From contig OY720349.1 of NCBI GenBank assembly GCA_963082975.1, positions 49,581,962 to 49,645,961 on the forward strand: a stretch of DNA of 64,000 nt, read 5' to 3'. A model generated the notes under the pieces. It was not told the origin of the DNA, did not search any database, and worked only from the letters and a program-made list of their open reading frames with translations. Of this stretch, positions 49,391 through 60,132 are shown in pieces. The translations under genes were made by a program, and so were the position numbers. The stretch's first letter is position 1. Every line of letters begins with the position of its first letter. This DNA comes from Labia minor (lineage: Eukaryota; Arthropoda; Insecta; Dermaptera; Spongiphoridae).

Positions 49391-49938
49391 GAAAAAGTTC
49401 ACTTACCAACTTAATCAATATATATATATATATTATTCCTAGATACTAATTAAATTGATTAGAAAAGGAAAATAAAAAATGTAATATGAACAGACTGATA
49501 TATTTATTTAATATAAGAATTAAATCATAAAATAAAAATCTTAAAATATTACATAATCATTTTAATTAGTTAACTCTGGAATTGAATTTTTTGGTAAAAT
49601 TATAAAAATAAAAATAATTTCTAAATCAATGTTTAATTTAATATAATAATCTAATTTATCGTCTTTGATATATTATTTTAAAAATCAATTATAAATTCTA
49701 ATCACAAATTCAAAGTTAATTTATAGAGATAGAATTTGTTAAATGAAATAGAAATTGATGAAATTTTATTAAAATAGTTATATTTATGTAGTTCGAAGTT
49801 AGCTTACTAACTTCAAATCAACAATAAATATATATTTTTAATTAAATTAATTTATTTTATAATTTATAGTGTTTTGTTTATTCTTTATGATTAAGTTACC
49901 TTTGGATACTGTGTGTGGGTTTGGAAATACAATTAATT
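49391..49938. other. AT-rich spacer
   Basis: AT-rich; no gene or classifiable repeat seen. Confidence 0.6.
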
Positions 49939-50249
49939 ATAGTAAGGGAGGTATTGTTTTCACACCAAATTTCACATGTGGAGATTTTTACATCTCTCCA
50001 CAAATCATGGATTTTGTTAACCGAAAAAATAGTAAAATATAGTAGTAATTAATAATTGAGTAATTAAACTAAAAATGAAAAAACGATAAATATTAATATA
50101 ATTTAGACATTTTAATTCAAGTTTTAAAAATATTTATTACTTTATATTAATAAATTTATTTGATACTTTATAGGTATATTATATATTGTTATTTAGAAAT
50201 CAATTTATTTCAAATCGTCGGTCGGTTCTATACCTGGCAACAGCTCACA
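49939..50249 (+). mobile_element. Helentron-like family B element, short copy
   Basis: Starts with ATAGTAAGGGAGGTATTG, TTTTCACACCAAATTTCACA and TGTGGAGATTTTTACAT as in the 29.1-kb copy, but the leading ACCGACCGACG has been lost. Near the end AAATCGTCGGTCGGTT and ACCTGGCAACAGCTCAC correspond to the inverted motif and a mutated 3' hairpin, followed by a T-run. The TCCG-rich block and the internal duplication are absent, so this copy is shorter. No coding capacity. Confidence 0.75.
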
Positions 50250-50756
50250 TTTTTTAAAATTATTATATTATATTAATTACATAGCAATTTAATTTTTTAC
50301 CTGTTTGAAACTTCTCTTCTAAAAACCAAAAATAAATATTGTGACTAGTTCATATGTATCCATATTTTTAATTAGATTCAATCAAAGTGTTTATATAAAA
50401 ATATATAATAACTATTTTGAATCTAATTATAATAAAAGAATAAATAAAAGCAATAAACTAAATCAAGAAAATATTTTCAAAGGAGAAAACTGACTAAAAC
50501 AATTATTTGGTTCAGTTTTCGAACTGATATTTTTTTTATAAAATATTTGTCATTTTGACCACAGCCCTGTAACAAAACATACCATAATACAGAATATGAA
50601 AAATTGTTGCAAATCAATTTTGAATTTCAACCCTATCTTGGGCATTTTCTTAATTTAAAATTGGATTTCAATCCTCAAATTTTCTGCGAATAGCATAATT
50701 TATTTAAAAGTTTAAAAACAAACATTAACACAAAAAAGAAAACATGCAGGATGAAG
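50250..50756. other. AT-rich spacer
   Basis: AT-rich; nothing recognised. Confidence 0.6.
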
Positions 50757-51013
50757 GTTAAAGTCGTTAACTCACATTCTCGTAGCTCCGGGTTAAAGTG
50801 TTGGGCTAGGGGATTTCTTTAGCTAGGGTTTATGGGACGGAGTTAATCAGTCTCATGAATCAAAATTAAGAAGTTACTTAATAAAAAGTAGCGTCTCCGA
50901 TCAAAATAATCAAGGTAAATGTTGATATGACCCGTTCTACTGATCATAGGGCACCTAATTAATAAAACTGACTTGATAGGCGCTGTCCTTCTGTAGGATG
51001 TACAAAAGTCAGA
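50757..51013 (+). mobile_element. tRNA-derived SINE, copy 2 (diverged)
   Basis: It aligns in order with the 57.0-kb copy: AACTCACATTCTCGTAGCTC then CGGGTT (degraded head and B box), TTTCTTTAGCTAGGGTTTAT then GGGACGGAGT, GCGTCTCCGATCAAAATAAT, CCCGTTCTACTGATCATAGG, and the end TGTAGGATGTACAAAAGTCA. The internal promoter is degraded, so the copy is probably silent. Frames within it are not genes. Confidence 0.85.
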
Positions 51014-52244
51014 CAAAACGATAATCAAGATGAAAATGATGTGACCAACAGCATTGTGAACAAACACATATTCTTTAATGGTCATTATAATTAGAGTATT
51101 TTCATTATTTTAATTACTTAATGATAAATAAAATGGTAGGGTAAAAGATAATACTTATAAATAATGAAGATTATTAGGAATTTATTTTTTACTAATAAAT
51201 TGAACGAATTTAAATTATTATTTTTAGGGAGCATTAAGAGAGATAGAGAGAATGAGAGTAGATTTTGTTCGAAATTAGGTGGAAAAAAGGCAAATGGATT
51301 TTGATGGACAGGAACAGGAGCCGATGGCTGTCACCACCTTTTGGCACTCGCCAATGCACTCCCTGCGTTTATTGCTAATGGGCAAATAATTCGAAAAGTA
51401 AAGCAATTTATCAACTTGGGATTCGATCAGAAAAACATTCGCTTCTACTTTTATTGGTAATGTTCATTTATATATTGGTGGAAAGTGAATGGAAAACTGG
51501 GTGATAGGAAGGATGGAGTAGTTATTGTGGGGGGGGGGGGATGGCAGGCAAATGGTTTATTAATTTAATTTCTGATTCAATCTATTTAAATAGATTACTT
51601 TCCAATTAGAATTTTATGTGAAATTGGAACAGCATACAAAATACACTCCACCTCTCACATCAATCTATCTAAATCATCAGACCAAGTATAATAATCGATT
51701 AATAATTACTTCTTTATTTATTATTGAATATATTTTAATTTTTCTTTTATTTAATTTATAAAATAAAAAATATTTTTATAATTTATCAATATTCACTAAA
51801 ATTTTATATCAATCAATTTTTATTTTATTCATATTTGATTAAAAATAAAATAATATTTTATATAGAAGCATGATTCTAATTAACAAGAGTCTTCCTTCCG
51901 GTCCTGAGTTGGTTTCCGGCTCGGGCATTTTTTTATTTAATGGTTAGCAAGCATACCCAGTTCTCTCTCCCCTTCCCCTCATTTTCTCTTTTACCATTGA
52001 ATATTCTTGGAATATCATTATCATCCTTCTCTGCATTTCAAATATAATTCAAGAATATTATATTTAAAACAATAATTATTTTTCCAGACAAAATTTATAT
52101 AATAAATAATAATCAATATATAAGAATAGGGGAATATTAAATTTGCTTCATGAAGATATTTTTGTTTTTAAATTTTGAATATATTTACAATCAGTTCATA
52201 TAAATGAAAAAAAATGAATTATAGGTAAATTTGATTAATGCCTT
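51014..52244. other. Mixed stretch with a small GC island, no gene seen
   Basis: About 51240-51440 is less AT-rich (GGCTGTCACCACCTTTTGGC, GCCAATGCACTCCCTGCG). A G12 run lies at 51529-51540. A patch at 51895-51990 includes CCTTCCGGTCCTGAGTTGG. No frame or repeat could be classified. Confidence 0.5.
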
Positions 52245-52565
52245 AAACAAGGCACACACACGGGCTTAGTTCTTGCCATTATAGTACTAACTACTTACAA
52301 CAATTTTGTGACGTGTAAACACGTTGTATAAGTTAGTATTAGAAGAGTATCGAGTCGAGTGGATAGAAATGGTTTCTATTTTTACACGGGCTTAGTTCTT
52401 GTCATTAGATACTGGGGGTACCTAATTGTCGCTAGTAAATAGAAATCATTTCTATCCACTCGACTCGCTACTCTTCTAATACTAACTACAAGGGGTTTAC
52501 ACGTCACAAAATTGTTGTAAGTAGTTAGTACTAATGGCAAAAACCAAGCCCGTGTAAACAAGGCA
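52245..52565. mobile_element. 301-bp foldback element with about 120-bp TIRs and 10-bp target duplication
   Basis: Identical 10-mers AAACAAGGCA flank the element (52245-52254 and 52556-52565). Inside, the left arm (52255-52382) is about 95% identical to the reverse complement of the right arm (52436-52555), both beginning ACACGGGCTTRGTT after a few bases. Long terminal repeats with a 9-11 bp duplication suggest the Mutator (MULE) superfamily; a Foldback-type element is the alternative. The central 50 bases carry a third copy of the terminal sequence (ACACGGGCTTAGTTCTTG, from 52384) in the same orientation as the left end, so the element is rearranged internally. No coding capacity. Confidence 0.8.
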
Positions 52566-52589
52566 TTAGACAATTGTCAAGTAGGTTAA

Positions 52590-53163
52590 TAGCCAATGGG
52601 TTTGAATGATTTTCCAGTCTTTTCGTATTTCTAATCATGTGGTACTCACACATCAAGCTTCTTTTTGTAGCCAGCCTTTTTTAAATGGTTCAAAAACGTT
52701 TGATGATGAATGTTTAGTTCCTTGAAAATGTCATGGCTGCTCCTTGTCAATCTTTTCCATAATTTCATCGACTTTTTCAACGATAGGTCGACCAGAACGA
52801 GGTGCATCTTTCACATCGAAATTTCCAGAACGAAAGCGAGCGAACCATTGTTGTGATACACGAACTGATATAGCATCGTCTCCGTGAACTTCACAAATTT
52901 CATTGGCGGCTTGCGTGGCATTCTTCCCTTTTTTATACAAAAATTTCAAAATATAGCGAATTTCTTCATTATTTTCACTCATTTTTGAAAAGCTGTAACT
53001 TTTGTTCAGCTTCACCAAATTTAATTTTCTTTGAGGTTAAATGAAGCTTGAAATTTCACCTTTCCAACACTATATGGTATGACACAATGGGATTGGTAGC
53101 ACTGGAGATATACGATTCCAAAGATATCTATGGACAAAATACGAAAAGACTTTTCGACCACCC
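52590..53163 (-). mobile_element. mariner transposase N-terminal fragment with 5' end
   Basis: The minus strand from about 52983 encodes MSENNEEIRYILKFLYKKGK, then NATQAANEICEVHGDDAISV, QQWFARFRSGNFDVKDAPRS and GRPIVEKVDEIMEKID. This is the HTH (HTH_48 type) DNA-binding region of mariner transposases. Further downstream, in a shifted frame, HDIFKELNIHHQTFLNHLKK and AGYKKKLDVW match the second HTH and linker region (ELNIDHKTVLNHLKKAGYKKKLDVWVP). The catalytic domain is absent. Upstream sequence extends to GGGTGGTCGAAAAGTCTTTT at 53163, next to TA, which resembles a mariner 5' terminal repeat. The copy is therefore truncated at its 3' side near 52590. Its orientation and coordinates exclude it being the partner of the 48.1-kb fragment. 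Confidence 0.9.
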
Positions 53164-53165
53164 TA

Positions 53166-53499
53166 TTTTTCATGTTTTGAGTATGACTTCCCTGACCGAT
53201 GGGACAAGAATGTTTTTATGCAAAGATTCATTAGTTATATACCAAGGAGAGTTTGTGATAAATCTAAGGATCTTCGATTGTGTTTTTTGTATTTTGCTAA
53301 TATTGGACTCTCACATGTGCAGTTCCCCATAGTTGACAGGCGTAGGACCAGATTGATTTTAATATTGCTTTATATATTAAAATTTTGTTTTTTATTTCTC
53401 TAAGATATAGAAATTCAGTTGTAAGTTGTGAATTTTAATTTTTGAAATATTCAAACAAGTTGTATAATTATAATTTAATTATTTTCCAAATGTGATAAT
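53166..53499. other. Spacer beyond the mariner 5' end
   Basis: Composition is less AT-rich to about 53345 and contains an open frame (53048-53332, overlapping the mariner 5' region). No domain is recognised. The part to 53163 belongs to the mariner; the rest may be an old repeat. Confidence 0.45.
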
Positions 53500-53920
53500 A
53501 GAGCTAAAAGTGTAGGTCGTGTTGTGTTCACTTAATCTTATTATGCAAGGGAAAGAGAGAGAGAGAGAGAGATGGGTATACCCTAATCTCCCACTTGTCT
53601 TCCTCTCTCATTTCACTTACTCGGATTTCTTAGTGAAACAAGGACGTCAGACGAAGAAGATTCCAACCCATTGCGAGAAGGGTGGTGGGGAGTAGAGGAA
53701 AGCGGTCGCCGGGGTCGGGAGGTCGCCAAGAGGTAAACAATGGGGAGTTGATAAAAAGATAACACCTGTTTGGAGAGGACAGTCACCATCTGTATTCAAT
53801 GCATCGCAACGTAAACATCCCCTCTTTTCTGTGACGTCATACGGCCATTCACAAACGTTCACGGACCCTTGTCTTTTGTGGCGATGTGGGTTACATCCTC
53901 CCTCCCTCCTCTCTAACTAC
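53500..53920. promoter_or_regulatory. GC-rich island with CRE-like and GATA-like sites
   Basis: The island starts with a GA run (53550-53572) and has GC-rich sequence GGTCGCCGGGGTCGGGAGGTC at about 53704-53724. It includes AAAAGATAACACCTG (GATA-type plus CACCTG E-box-type words, about 53755-53769) and CTGTGACGTCATACG (a CRE-type TGACGTCA palindrome, about 53829-53843). Clustered sites in a balanced island suggest a regulatory element, but no conservation data are available. Confidence 0.3.
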
Positions 53921-55059
53921 AATAATTAACCCTTTTTCTCTTAATCTTTTTACAAGTGGTTTAGCTGGCCAAGTTTATCAAATATGTTTTATAATAACAT
54001 TTTTTAATTTAAGAATTGATATTTAGTTTTGGAATGCTTTCATAAATTGATTAAAAATCATCTATGCGATTTAAGAAATTATAATAATCGTTCCCATAAC
54101 CTAAAATTTAGTAGATCATAAAATATAATCACTAAAGTCCTAATTCAATGTTACATATTTTAAACCATACTTACATTTTGAGTGTTATTTAAAATTAAAT
54201 ATTAAATTTTTGTGATTGTAAAAAAACCAATAAATTATACTCTTGTAGAAAAACTTAAATACAAAATAAAAGTAATTATTTTTAGTATTTTCTTCTGATT
54301 AATATTAAATTGTGAAAATTATTAATTAAATAGATTTATATATTTTTGGCATATATGCAGCATCCTAATTCAGAAAACTAATTTAAAAAAAATTAATAGA
54401 TTGAAAATTCAAAGAAATTTCAAGACTATATTTTTCAATAGGATGTTTTACATTTAATTGGGTTCAATTTTAATGATCAGTTAAAGATCATTATTATTTC
54501 TTTATATTTTCAATTTAGAATTTGGATTTAGATTACTACTCAACAATGAATTCTTCATTTTGAAGAAAAAAACTTCGGAATTAGGAGTAATTTTTGAAAT
54601 ATAATATTACCTTTTATTTCTTAATTAGTTAACCAATTTCTAATTAAAGAATAGACAAAACTATTTAATTTAATTATCTTATATATTTCTAATATCATTT
54701 CAAAAATTGAATTGTAAACGGGAATACGATTAATTTAAAAGTAAGAAATGTTTGCTTACTGGATAATAGAAACTACGCTTTGAAAATAACAAAAATTTTA
54801 TAAATATAGGTAAATAAAAAATAACTATCGATTGTTTTTATTAATTATAAAACCCTTTTTTATGTAAACTTATAGGAGTATTTATAAAAGGATATCAAAT
54901 TAATTTATATTCGGGGAATTCCTCAAAGAATTTAAAATTGAGTGATGGTTTTAAAAAATTTAACCATCTATAGTTCAAAAAATATTGTTCTTTTACGTAA
55001 TACAATAAAAAACGATTTTATAAATATTAGTGTTAGCGATGTTAGATTTCAGAAAACAA
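53921..55059. other. AT-rich stretch, no gene seen
   Basis: AT-rich and featureless by eye. Confidence 0.6.
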
Positions 55060-55315
55060 GAACCAACCCCTCTTGATGCTTCTTCTCTTCTACTTCTTGT
55101 CTCCGTTAATATGTTATTGTAGATTGTAAAGGCAACGTTGCCATTTACTCCGGATCGATACGGCAACACCGCTCCGCCAGCCAGCGCCTCTCGTAACGAT
55201 CCTTGGAGGCGGTTGTGTGCGTGTGTCGTCCGAATTATTAACTAATTAGAAGCTACGGGGGCGCGCGCATTTTTGGCTCATCTTCTTCTTTCCATCAACC
55301 TCTTTGACTTAAAAC
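55060..55315. promoter_or_regulatory. CpG-containing island, unrecognised
   Basis: A 250-base island with GGCAACGTTGCC (a 12-base palindrome near 55131), CGGATCGATACGG, CGCTCCGCCAGCCAGCGCC, a TAACTAATTAGAAG homeodomain-like word near 55240, and CGGGGGCGCGCGC near 55256. No coding frame is supported. A promoter-like or enhancer-like island is the most economical reading. Confidence 0.3.
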
Positions 55316-55650
55316 GTCAGTATTGCAATTATACCAGAAGAATTTAATTTTAATCTATTTTTTAAATAAATCAATTTGAACTAATTTGATATATATATAT
55401 ATTTATGGTTATGAATATTAATTCATTTATTAATATATTGTATAATTAAAAACTTCAGTAAAATATTAAAAATGAAAAGTAAACAAAAACAAAAGATTTT
55501 TAAGTTTTTCATATATATATTTGATTTCTATTTTAAAACATTCTTCTTTTACTGAGTAAATTGTTAAAAGAATTTTTAGATTGGATCGATTTATATTGAC
55601 CAAATTTTTCGAACAAATCCTATTTCAAAGCAACTTTGTTCAAAGAATAA
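55316..55650. other. AT-rich spacer
   Basis: AT-rich; nothing recognised. Confidence 0.6.
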
Positions 55651-55955
55651 TAGGTTGGAAATTAATTTTGAGCCTGCCACTTTTTCGATTAGGATATTAC
55701 ATTTTATCCTTATGGGCTTATTTATAGAAAATTAACTCTAGAGGGCAGTGCTGTGCAATTTTTATATATTTTTAATAAAAAAAGTTGATTTTTTCTAAAA
55801 ATTAAATTCTGATGATTTACATTTTACATTTTACATTTTACATTCATTTTTAGTAAATACAATAATTAATTAAATTAATTTATTAAATTTTAAACATTTT
55901 TAGAGATAAACTCAGTCTTCAATGAAAAAATGAGGGCTCAAAATTAATTAATTAA
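55651..55955. mobile_element. Probable mariner-type MITE
   Basis: The left end TAGGTTGGAAATTAATTTTG continues AGCC and is mirrored on the right by GGGCTCAAAATTAATTAATT. This imperfect inverted pair shares about 16 central bases (AAATTAATTTTGAGCC and its complement). A TAGGTTGG start resembles mariner ends (TTAGGTTGGC). GAGGGCAGTGCTGTGCAATTT near 55742 also resembles the 5' untranslated part of some mariners. An ACATTTT tandem run (about 55816-55845) lies inside. No transposase remains. Confidence 0.45.
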
Positions 55956-57005
55956 TCGGATCAATGAGAATTATTAAATCGATAAAGAAAATTAAAACTA
56001 AATTATAACTAAAATTGATTTAACTTGATCAAATCAATTTTGTTTTATTTAATTTATTCTTCTAGATTAAAAATAAAGATGTGATTGCATGTTCAGAGCT
56101 ATATACAATTCATTAGTCCCTCCCTCTCACCTCCCTTATATGGAATCCACTTGGAAAATTGGCATATATTTTATCAAATATTTTAAATCTTTTTTAATCT
56201 TTAAAATAATTAAAACAATAATAATATCATTTTTTAAGACTTATTCTCATTAATTTTTTAGAATAAATATACAATTAAATTTTTCAAAGAAATCACTTTT
56301 ATATTAGAATCCAATATATTTACCAAAAATTCTGTTTTTTTGCTTTATTACAATCAAATAATTATTAAATTAATTTTTTGAAAATTGAATCGATGGAAAT
56401 TTTTATCAAATTCTCATTCTCATTAAGTGACAATTTAAAACTGAATTTTGGCCAATTTGTTGTATAGGCAAATGTGTGCATTTTAATATATATATGTAAA
56501 TAAGTTTTTATAATATAATTTTCTATAATGAATCCCACTTCTTATAATTAGATTTTTAATAAAGAAATTATATTATTTATTCAATTAAAACAAGTTTGTA
56601 GTATCTTAAGTTTAAACACAATAATAAAAATTCTTAAAACAACATATAGATTCCTCAACTAGAACCATACAAATTCTTAAATTCTAACGAATGTACCGTC
56701 TACTTCTAAATATATTTAGGGAGAGGTTTATACATATGTACCAATTTAGAGTACCAAGTTACCAGAGGCTTTTTTAGTTAGTTTAAAAAAGTATGTTTAT
56801 TAGCCAATATGTGATACAATTTGTTTATACCAAAAAGGGTTTACAATAATTTTTACATTCAATTGGAGACTCATGGTCATATACATTTACATTTTTATTT
56901 TTAGATTGTCTTACATTACTTACATTATACTTATTTTAAAATAATCTTTATATGACTTCCTGACTAGGATATATATAAAGAAAAACCTGGTCTATATGAA
57001 ACAGA
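55956..57005. other. AT-rich stretch, no gene seen
   Basis: AT-rich; no frame or repeat recognised. Confidence 0.6.
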
Positions 57006-57296
57006 GGAAGTCGCCATTGGGTGTGTGGGTAGTGAACCTGCCTCACATTCACATGGTCCCGGGTTCAAATCCCGGGCCTGGCAAGGGAATTTCCCTAGCT
57101 GGGGTTTATGGGACGGAGTCAGCCCAACCTCCGGGAACAACATTGGGGAAAAGCTACTTGATAGCGCCTCCGATCAAGAAAATCAAGATAAAGGTTGAGA
57201 GGACCCGTTCTACTGATCATAGGACACCTCATTGATATAACCGACTTGATAGGCGTTGTCCTTGTGTAGGATGTACAAAGTCAGAGGGTTTTTTTT
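57006..57296 (+). mobile_element. tRNA-derived SINE, best copy
   Basis: The head is tRNA-like. An A-box-like TGGGTAGTGAACC lies at about 57026-57038. CTCACATTC around the anticodon position (CAC, as in tRNA-Val) follows. A perfect T-arm CCCGGG-TTCAAAT-CCCGGG contains the B box GGTTCAAATCC (57062-57072). A conserved body follows (TTCCCTAGCTGGGGTTTATG, GGACGGAGTCAGCC, GCCTCCGATCAAG, CCCGTTCTACTGATCATAGG), then TGTAGGATGTACAAAGTCAG and a T-run. TATATGAAACAGAGG on the left and TATTTGAACGAGAGG on the right may be a decayed 15-bp target duplication. The frame at 56996-57235 is a chance reading of the SINE. Confidence 0.9.
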
Positions 57297-59281
57297 TATT
57301 TGAACGAGAGGCTTACAACCATAATATATATTTAAATTTTTTAGCTGAAATAGTTTAAATTAAACACAAATATTTTTAATTAATATCTAATTACTATTAT
57401 TTGCGAAGTTATTGCGACGCTACTATAAAATTATAGACTGTTTCCATTATACATTTTAGGCAACATATTATTGTTTTTCTAAGTTTGAAGACATATTGAA
57501 AACCAATATTGTATTTATTTTCTTTAATTATCACAATAAATAAGTTTTCCAAAAATTGAATGTGGTAAATCAAGATTTTAATCTCAGAAATTAATAATAA
57601 TTCTTGAGGATCAATCTTTACATCCTATATATATATTATTTTTTTATCAAATTATAACTAAAACTAAGCTTCAGTATAGTGATTATTTGAATAAAAACAA
57701 CGAATTATAAAATGATTTTGGTTTCTTATAAGTATATTCAAAAAATATATGTGGACTGAACTTAATTACAAATTCAGAAAAATACAATTTATCCTATTAT
57801 AGATTTTATAAAGATTAGTGGATTGAAATAGATATATAGTATAAGTATAGTATGTAATATATAAGAAAACATGAATGTTGATGGAGAGTTTGGGGAGGTC
57901 TTCCAAAAAAATATTTTAATAACAAAATTTAATAATTTAAAAATAATAATTTATTATTATTTTATTATTTTTTAAAATATCAAATCACAATCCATTTTCA
58001 AAATTCATTTTTAATTTCTCATTTAGTTAACTTAAAAATAATAAAAACAATTAAATTTTTCCACTCTTTTTAGTCACATATTGTTAGTTGAAGATTTAAC
58101 TTATAATATTATCTTATTGAAGTGGTATATTTAAAAGTAGGTCAAATAGATACCTTTAAGTTATTCTTTTTCTTTGGTGCAAGGATCGAATCCAAAAACA
58201 CTAGGTTACAAACAATTTTCACATATCAAGGTTTTTATTTCTTAAAATAATTCTACTCACTAAAATAGATATATACTATTTATAATATCATTAATATGTA
58301 TTATCTATAATATCTTGCCTTAATATCTATACTTATTTTTTTAAGAAATAATAAGAAATTTAATTTAATTTTTCTTCCTAGAGAGTGTTTTAGTGTACAT
58401 AGATAAATTTTCAATTAATTTATTATTAAAATCATTTACTAATTTTGAGTTTAATATTAAATTAACTATGATATTTTTGGTTTAATCCAGGAATTTGGAT
58501 CTCTGGCCGTGAATCGCTTTGACCATTTAACTGGGAAATTTTTTAATTTATCGCTTGAGTTATTATACTAATTTCAATCAATAGGAAATTCAATAGAACC
58601 TCTTTATCGTTTATAAAATGAAATTAAAAATCAAAACATTCCATTTATAAATCTTAATGAGCATGGTTTTGAAACATTCCCTCATTTTAAATTTGATTTT
58701 AATATATTATTATGAAAAACTAAATTTAAATAATAAATAAGATCTATATTGTATATTTCAACAACCAATGATATTTATTATGAATCAAATTTAAAATGAA
58801 TGAAATATAATTTTTAACTCTTTGAAAGATTCTTATTATATAATAATATTTTAGGTCATAATATAGAATATTTTTCTTATTTAACTATATGCTTCTCATG
58901 ATCTAGTACAATCGGTCAATCTAAATATAATAGAATAAATAAATATGTATTAGAATAATTTATAAATTGTATTATATATAGATATATCTGAATTTATAAA
59001 AATTGATAAAAATAGTTTGTTAAATTGTCCTAACATGATGATGTCCAAAATTATTATAAATTATTTTATATTTTAGTGAAAAATTTAAAAGCGTTCCCAG
59101 AACAAAAAAGTTTATGGAAAATTGGTGGTGATTTAAAATTTATACTTTCTGACAAAACCTCATATAATTTTATCGTTTAGATTAATTTAATTTAATTCTC
59201 TTTCTTTTTTTCTAGTTTATAAAATTTGGTAATTTTACTATTTTAATATTTATTTATAAAATTATGAAAGAATTTAAACGA
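57297..59281. other. AT-rich stretch, no gene seen
   Basis: About 2 kb of AT-rich DNA without coding frames. A slightly balanced patch occurs near 58490-58550. Confidence 0.6.
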
Positions 59282-59587
59282 AAATGCTGCCAGGTCATTG
59301 GCATTCAAATAGAAGCTTAAATATAAAATTTGGATATGATCAGTTTTACCGTTTAACCGGATTTTGTTCACAAGATTGCTGCCACATACACACATCTAAG
59401 ACATCGGGAGAAACACTTTTTTGTAGCCAAAGTGTCCTGAAACGTGAAAATCTGTGTAAAACGCATACGGGAAATGAATCGGTAGTATAAGTACTTTACT
59501 CTTGAAAAACTTCTTTCTCTCGAAATTTTTTTCAAATGAAAAATAAATGAAAACAATACCTCCCTTACTATCGTCGGTCGGTAAAAA
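59282..59587 (-). mobile_element. Family B-related element with a different interior
   Basis: On the minus strand it starts TACCGACCGACGATAGTAAG then GGAGGTATTGTTTTCA, identical to other family B copies for about 35 bases, and then diverges into unrelated sequence (GTTTTACACAGATTTTCACG, GATGTGTGTATGTGGCAGC). It ends with TGCCA-ATGACC-TGGCA, a short stem, then GCATTTT. ACCTGG in that end is also present in the family B terminal hairpin. This suggests that family B termini carry different cargo. A frame on the plus strand (59284-59490) contains CKTHTGNES, a chance mimic of a zinc-finger linker, and is not a gene. Confidence 0.6.
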
Positions 59588-59661
59588 TAGCGTCAGTATT
59601 TCTAATTGATTTCTAGATGAATTATAGAAAATGGACACAGATGCATTGCTATACTAAAAAG
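59588..59661. other. Short spacer between a family B and a family A element
   Basis: Only 74 bases separate the two elements. Nothing else is recognised. Confidence 0.6.
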
Positions 59662-60132
59662 ATCTAGTGTCTCCACTCGACTATCTCGACAATTTGAATT
59701 GGATTATATAATAAATGTATTATATTTAAATTAAATATAATTAATTATAAATTATAAATTAAAATTAAGAAAATAATATTTATTAAACTAGCGCGTGTTT
59801 GGCTCTTTGTTAATAGCACCACGACGCGTGCTGGCGCGTGATTTGTAGTCGTGTTAATTCCGGTACTTTCAGCGATTTAATCAAGCTTAAATTCTATATA
59901 TAGCAGTTTTATACAGTTTTTAATCATGTGAAAAACTATCAAATATATATCTTTATTTTTACTGTCGATTTAGAGGAAAAAAAAATCAAAACGTGTTAGG
60001 TAAGGACCCTCTTTGGGAGCTACATTTCTCAAAAGTTGGTAGAAAACTACGAATTTTGAATAATGCCTGTGTACCAAATCTCATTATTCTAGCTCAAACT
60101 GTTTTTGTGTAATCTCTGGCGAGATAGTAAAA
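59662..60132 (+). mobile_element. Helentron-like element, family A copy 5, internally deleted
   Basis: Starts with GATCTAGTGTCTCCACTCG (5' hairpin slightly shortened, AGTG TCTC CACT) and contains TTTGGCTCTTTGTTAATAGC and TTCCGGTACTTTCAG. It jumps from GTTTTTGTGTAATCT straight into CTGGCGAGATAGTAAAA. The segment with the microsatellite, the GACTCAGGGACC block and the left arm of the 3' hairpin is gone. The junction shares ATCT with both breakpoints. Because the 3' hairpin is incomplete, this deletion probably occurred after insertion. Confidence 0.8.

Noticed and set aside
53048-53332. 94-codon plus-strand frame
   Set aside because: Its first half is antisense to the 5' untranslated end of a mariner element. 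The remainder shows no motif.
57006-57085. Stand-alone tRNA gene
   Set aside because: The A- and B-box regions are present, but the acceptor stem pairs poorly and the sequence continues into a repeated SINE body found at two other loci.
56996-57235. 79-codon frame over the SINE
   Set aside because: It reads through the tRNA-derived head and body of the SINE. The similar peptide at 4182-4412 reflects shared SINE sequence, not a protein family.
59284-59490. Frame with CKTHTGNES resembling a C2H2 zinc-finger linker
   Set aside because: It is antisense to a family B-related transposon, and the C-C...H-H spacing of a zinc finger is not satisfied.
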